Positions 6,086 to 7,104 of a stretch of 7,104 bases of DNA are shown here, in pieces. The position numbers were made by a program, and so were the translations under genes. The notes beneath the pieces were generated by a model. It did not search any database. It saw only the letters and a program-made list of their open reading frames with translations, and was not told the DNA's origin. Numbering within the stretch: the first letter of the stretch is position 1; the number at the start of each line of letters is the position of its first letter. Origin of the DNA: Flavobacterium sp. (GTDB lineage Bacteria > Bacteroidota > Bacteroidia > Flavobacteriales > Flavobacteriaceae); assembly GCA_004296145.1 (NCBI GenBank), contig SEBM01000213.1, forward strand, positions 1-7,104, written 5' to 3'.

Positions 6086-6116
6086 TGTATAATAGAGGTA
6101 ATCATTATAAATTTGG
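6086..6116 (+). promoter_or_regulatory. Probable promoter of the lipoprotein gene
   Basis: TAAATTTG at 6109-6116 is a full match to the Bacteroidota -7 element TAnnTTTG. Twenty bases upstream, the -33 position reads ATG (6086-6088) instead of TTG, so the promoter may be weak or need an activator. It would give a leader of about 30 bases before the GTG start at 6153. Confidence 0.5.
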
Positions 6117-6152
6117 TTCATTTTATAAGCAGTTCAATCAATACATTTAAAA

Positions 6153-6995
6153 GTGAATAAAATTACCCAAATCATTAGCGTTTTACTTCTTGTTGTCAGC
6201 TTTTCTTGTTGTTCTAAAGAAGATAATACTGAAGAAGAAACAGCAAAAGAAACTATCGATAAAAAGTGGATTGTAGAGAACTCAGAAGAATTCAAATCGA
6301 TTGAATTTGATACGAATGGAAATTATATTATTACAAAAAATGCAAACAGCATAGCATCTAAAAAGACTTTGACATCAAAAACAGCAGAAGAAATTATTGT
6401 TTTTGGTACTTATGAAGTTTTGGATACCGATATTCTTTTGCTTTCTGATTTTGGTACAATCAAAGTAGATGATTCGGATCCGACTAATGTTGTGTTTTCA
6501 ATTAAATATGAAGGATCTGATACTTATAATTACGAATTAAAAGTATCTAAAGCAGCTGAAATTACAACTTCACCAAATACAGATTTGTTATGTCATAGTA
6601 CCTGGAAACTTACCAGAAATGAGCCTATTCATGATACGGTTAGTTTAATAAATTTTTCAAAAGCGGGAACTTGCTTCACAAGCTTTAATATTACGTCTCA
6701 AAACGGTCAAAAGTTTTTACAGTTTGGTAAATGGCAATGGCAGGATAAGGATGAAACTAAAATAAAAATCACGGAAATAAAAAACGCACAATGGATTCTC
6801 GATAAAGATGGTGAAGTTGAATTTGAAATCACAAAGATGGGGGTCAAACTTGAAATGAGAGAAACGTTTGAAGGTAAAGCTCATAATAACCTGTTTGATA
6901 CAATAACTGTGGCCAAAACTAAAAAGACTGCGGTAAAAAAAGTAAAATCTTTAAAAGTAATCTCTAATAAAATCCGAACCAATTTTGAATTTTAA
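6153..6995 (+). CDS. Predicted lipoprotein with two beta-rich, possibly lipocalin-like modules
   Basis: A 280-residue protein of unassigned function. Residues 1-20 (MNKITQIISVLLLVVSFSCC) form a lipoprotein signal peptide, and Cys19 or Cys20 is the likely lipidated residue. The following SKEDNTEEE is acidic, similar in style to the lipoprotein export signals that send Flavobacteriia lipoproteins to the cell surface, so surface exposure is plausible. After a linker come two beta-rich segments of similar plan, about 38-132 and 147-240. Each starts with a Trp strand (KKWIVENSEEF; STWKLTRNEP) and has a mid-module G[TK][YW] strand (FGTYEVLDTDILLL; FGKWQWQDKDETKIKI). The C-terminus (255-280) is basic. 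GTG 6153 is chosen because an in-frame stop lies just upstream at 6126-6128, no ATG or other accepted start lies between them, and the signal peptide begins directly after it. Its own promoter and the terminator before it make it a separate unit from sdhCAB. Confidence 0.85.
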   Translation: MNKITQIISVLLLVVSFSCCSKEDNTEEETAKETIDKKWIVENSEEFKSIEFDTNGNYIITKNANSIASKKTLTSKTAEEIIVFGTYEVLDTDILLLSDFGTIKVDDSDPTNVVFSIKYEGSDTYNYELKVSKAAEITTSPNTDLLCHSTWKLTRNEPIHDTVSLINFSKAGTCFTSFNITSQNGQKFLQFGKWQWQDKDETKIKITEIKNAQWILDKDGEVEFEITKMGVKLEMRETFEGKAHNNLFDTITVAKTKKTAVKKVKSLKVISNKIRTNFEF

Positions 6996-7040
6996 TTTCT
7001 TTCTTTTTTAAATGAGAATTTTTACATGAAATTAAATTAA

Positions 7041-7065
7041 TTATAACGAAAATATTTTGTTATAA
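7041..7065. other. AT-rich palindrome downstream of the lipoprotein gene
   Basis: TTATAAC (7041-7047) pairs with GTTATAA (7059-7065). The pairing continues inward with a G-T pair and three A-T pairs around a three-base loop. No T-run follows, so it is a poor intrinsic terminator. It could be an operator for a gene to the right of the window. The rest of 6996-7104 shows no gene. Confidence 0.35.
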
Positions 7066-7104
7066 AATAATTTATGTTTTGAGAATGTGTAGAATATTTA
7101 AACC

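Overview
The window looks like a chromosomal segment of a Flavobacterium-type bacterium (phylum Bacteroidota). The DNA is strongly AT-rich and none of the genes has a clear Shine-Dalgarno sequence. Promoters fit the Bacteroidota TTG / TAnnTTTG pattern, succinate dehydrogenase is the single-membrane-subunit (b558) type with gene order C-A-B, and there is a lipoprotein with a short acidic stretch after the lipid-anchored cysteine. The genus is inferred from overall style, not from a database match.

Layout. Positions 3-308 hold the last 101 codons of an unrecognised plus-strand gene that enters from the left. A short gene at 387-563 encodes a 58-residue protein with one hydrophobic segment. A 122-bp palindromic intergenic repeat (572-693) follows, then a terminator (703-732) that serves the minus-strand gene to its right. 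That gene (766-2127) encodes a 453-residue HMG-CoA synthase family protein that keeps the Glu/Cys/His catalytic set.

The divergent region 2128-2483 contains a GC-richer foldable element (2265-2333), a cluster of three TACGTA palindromes (2361-2382) and a good promoter (2420-2450) for sdhC-sdhA-sdhB (2484-5988). These three genes make a complete succinate:quinone oxidoreductase: a five-helix diheme membrane anchor, a flavoprotein with covalent FAD, and an iron-sulfur protein with three clusters. The complex joins the TCA cycle to the quinone pool, presumably menaquinone. A strong intrinsic terminator (6009-6045) closes the operon. The sdhA-sdhB spacer carries degenerate 13-bp tandem repeats.

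Downstream, a separate promoter (about 6086-6116) leads to a GTG-started lipoprotein of 280 residues (6153-6995). Its body looks like two copies of a beta-rich, possibly lipocalin-like module. The last 109 bases hold no recognisable gene, only one palindrome.

The core of the window is ordinary metabolism. I see no defence system, CRISPR array, insertion sequence with a transposase, tRNA or rRNA. The points most worth a second look are the foldable element and palindromes upstream of sdhC, the palindromic repeat, the unusual active-site context of the HMG-CoA synthase homologue, and the two-module lipoprotein.
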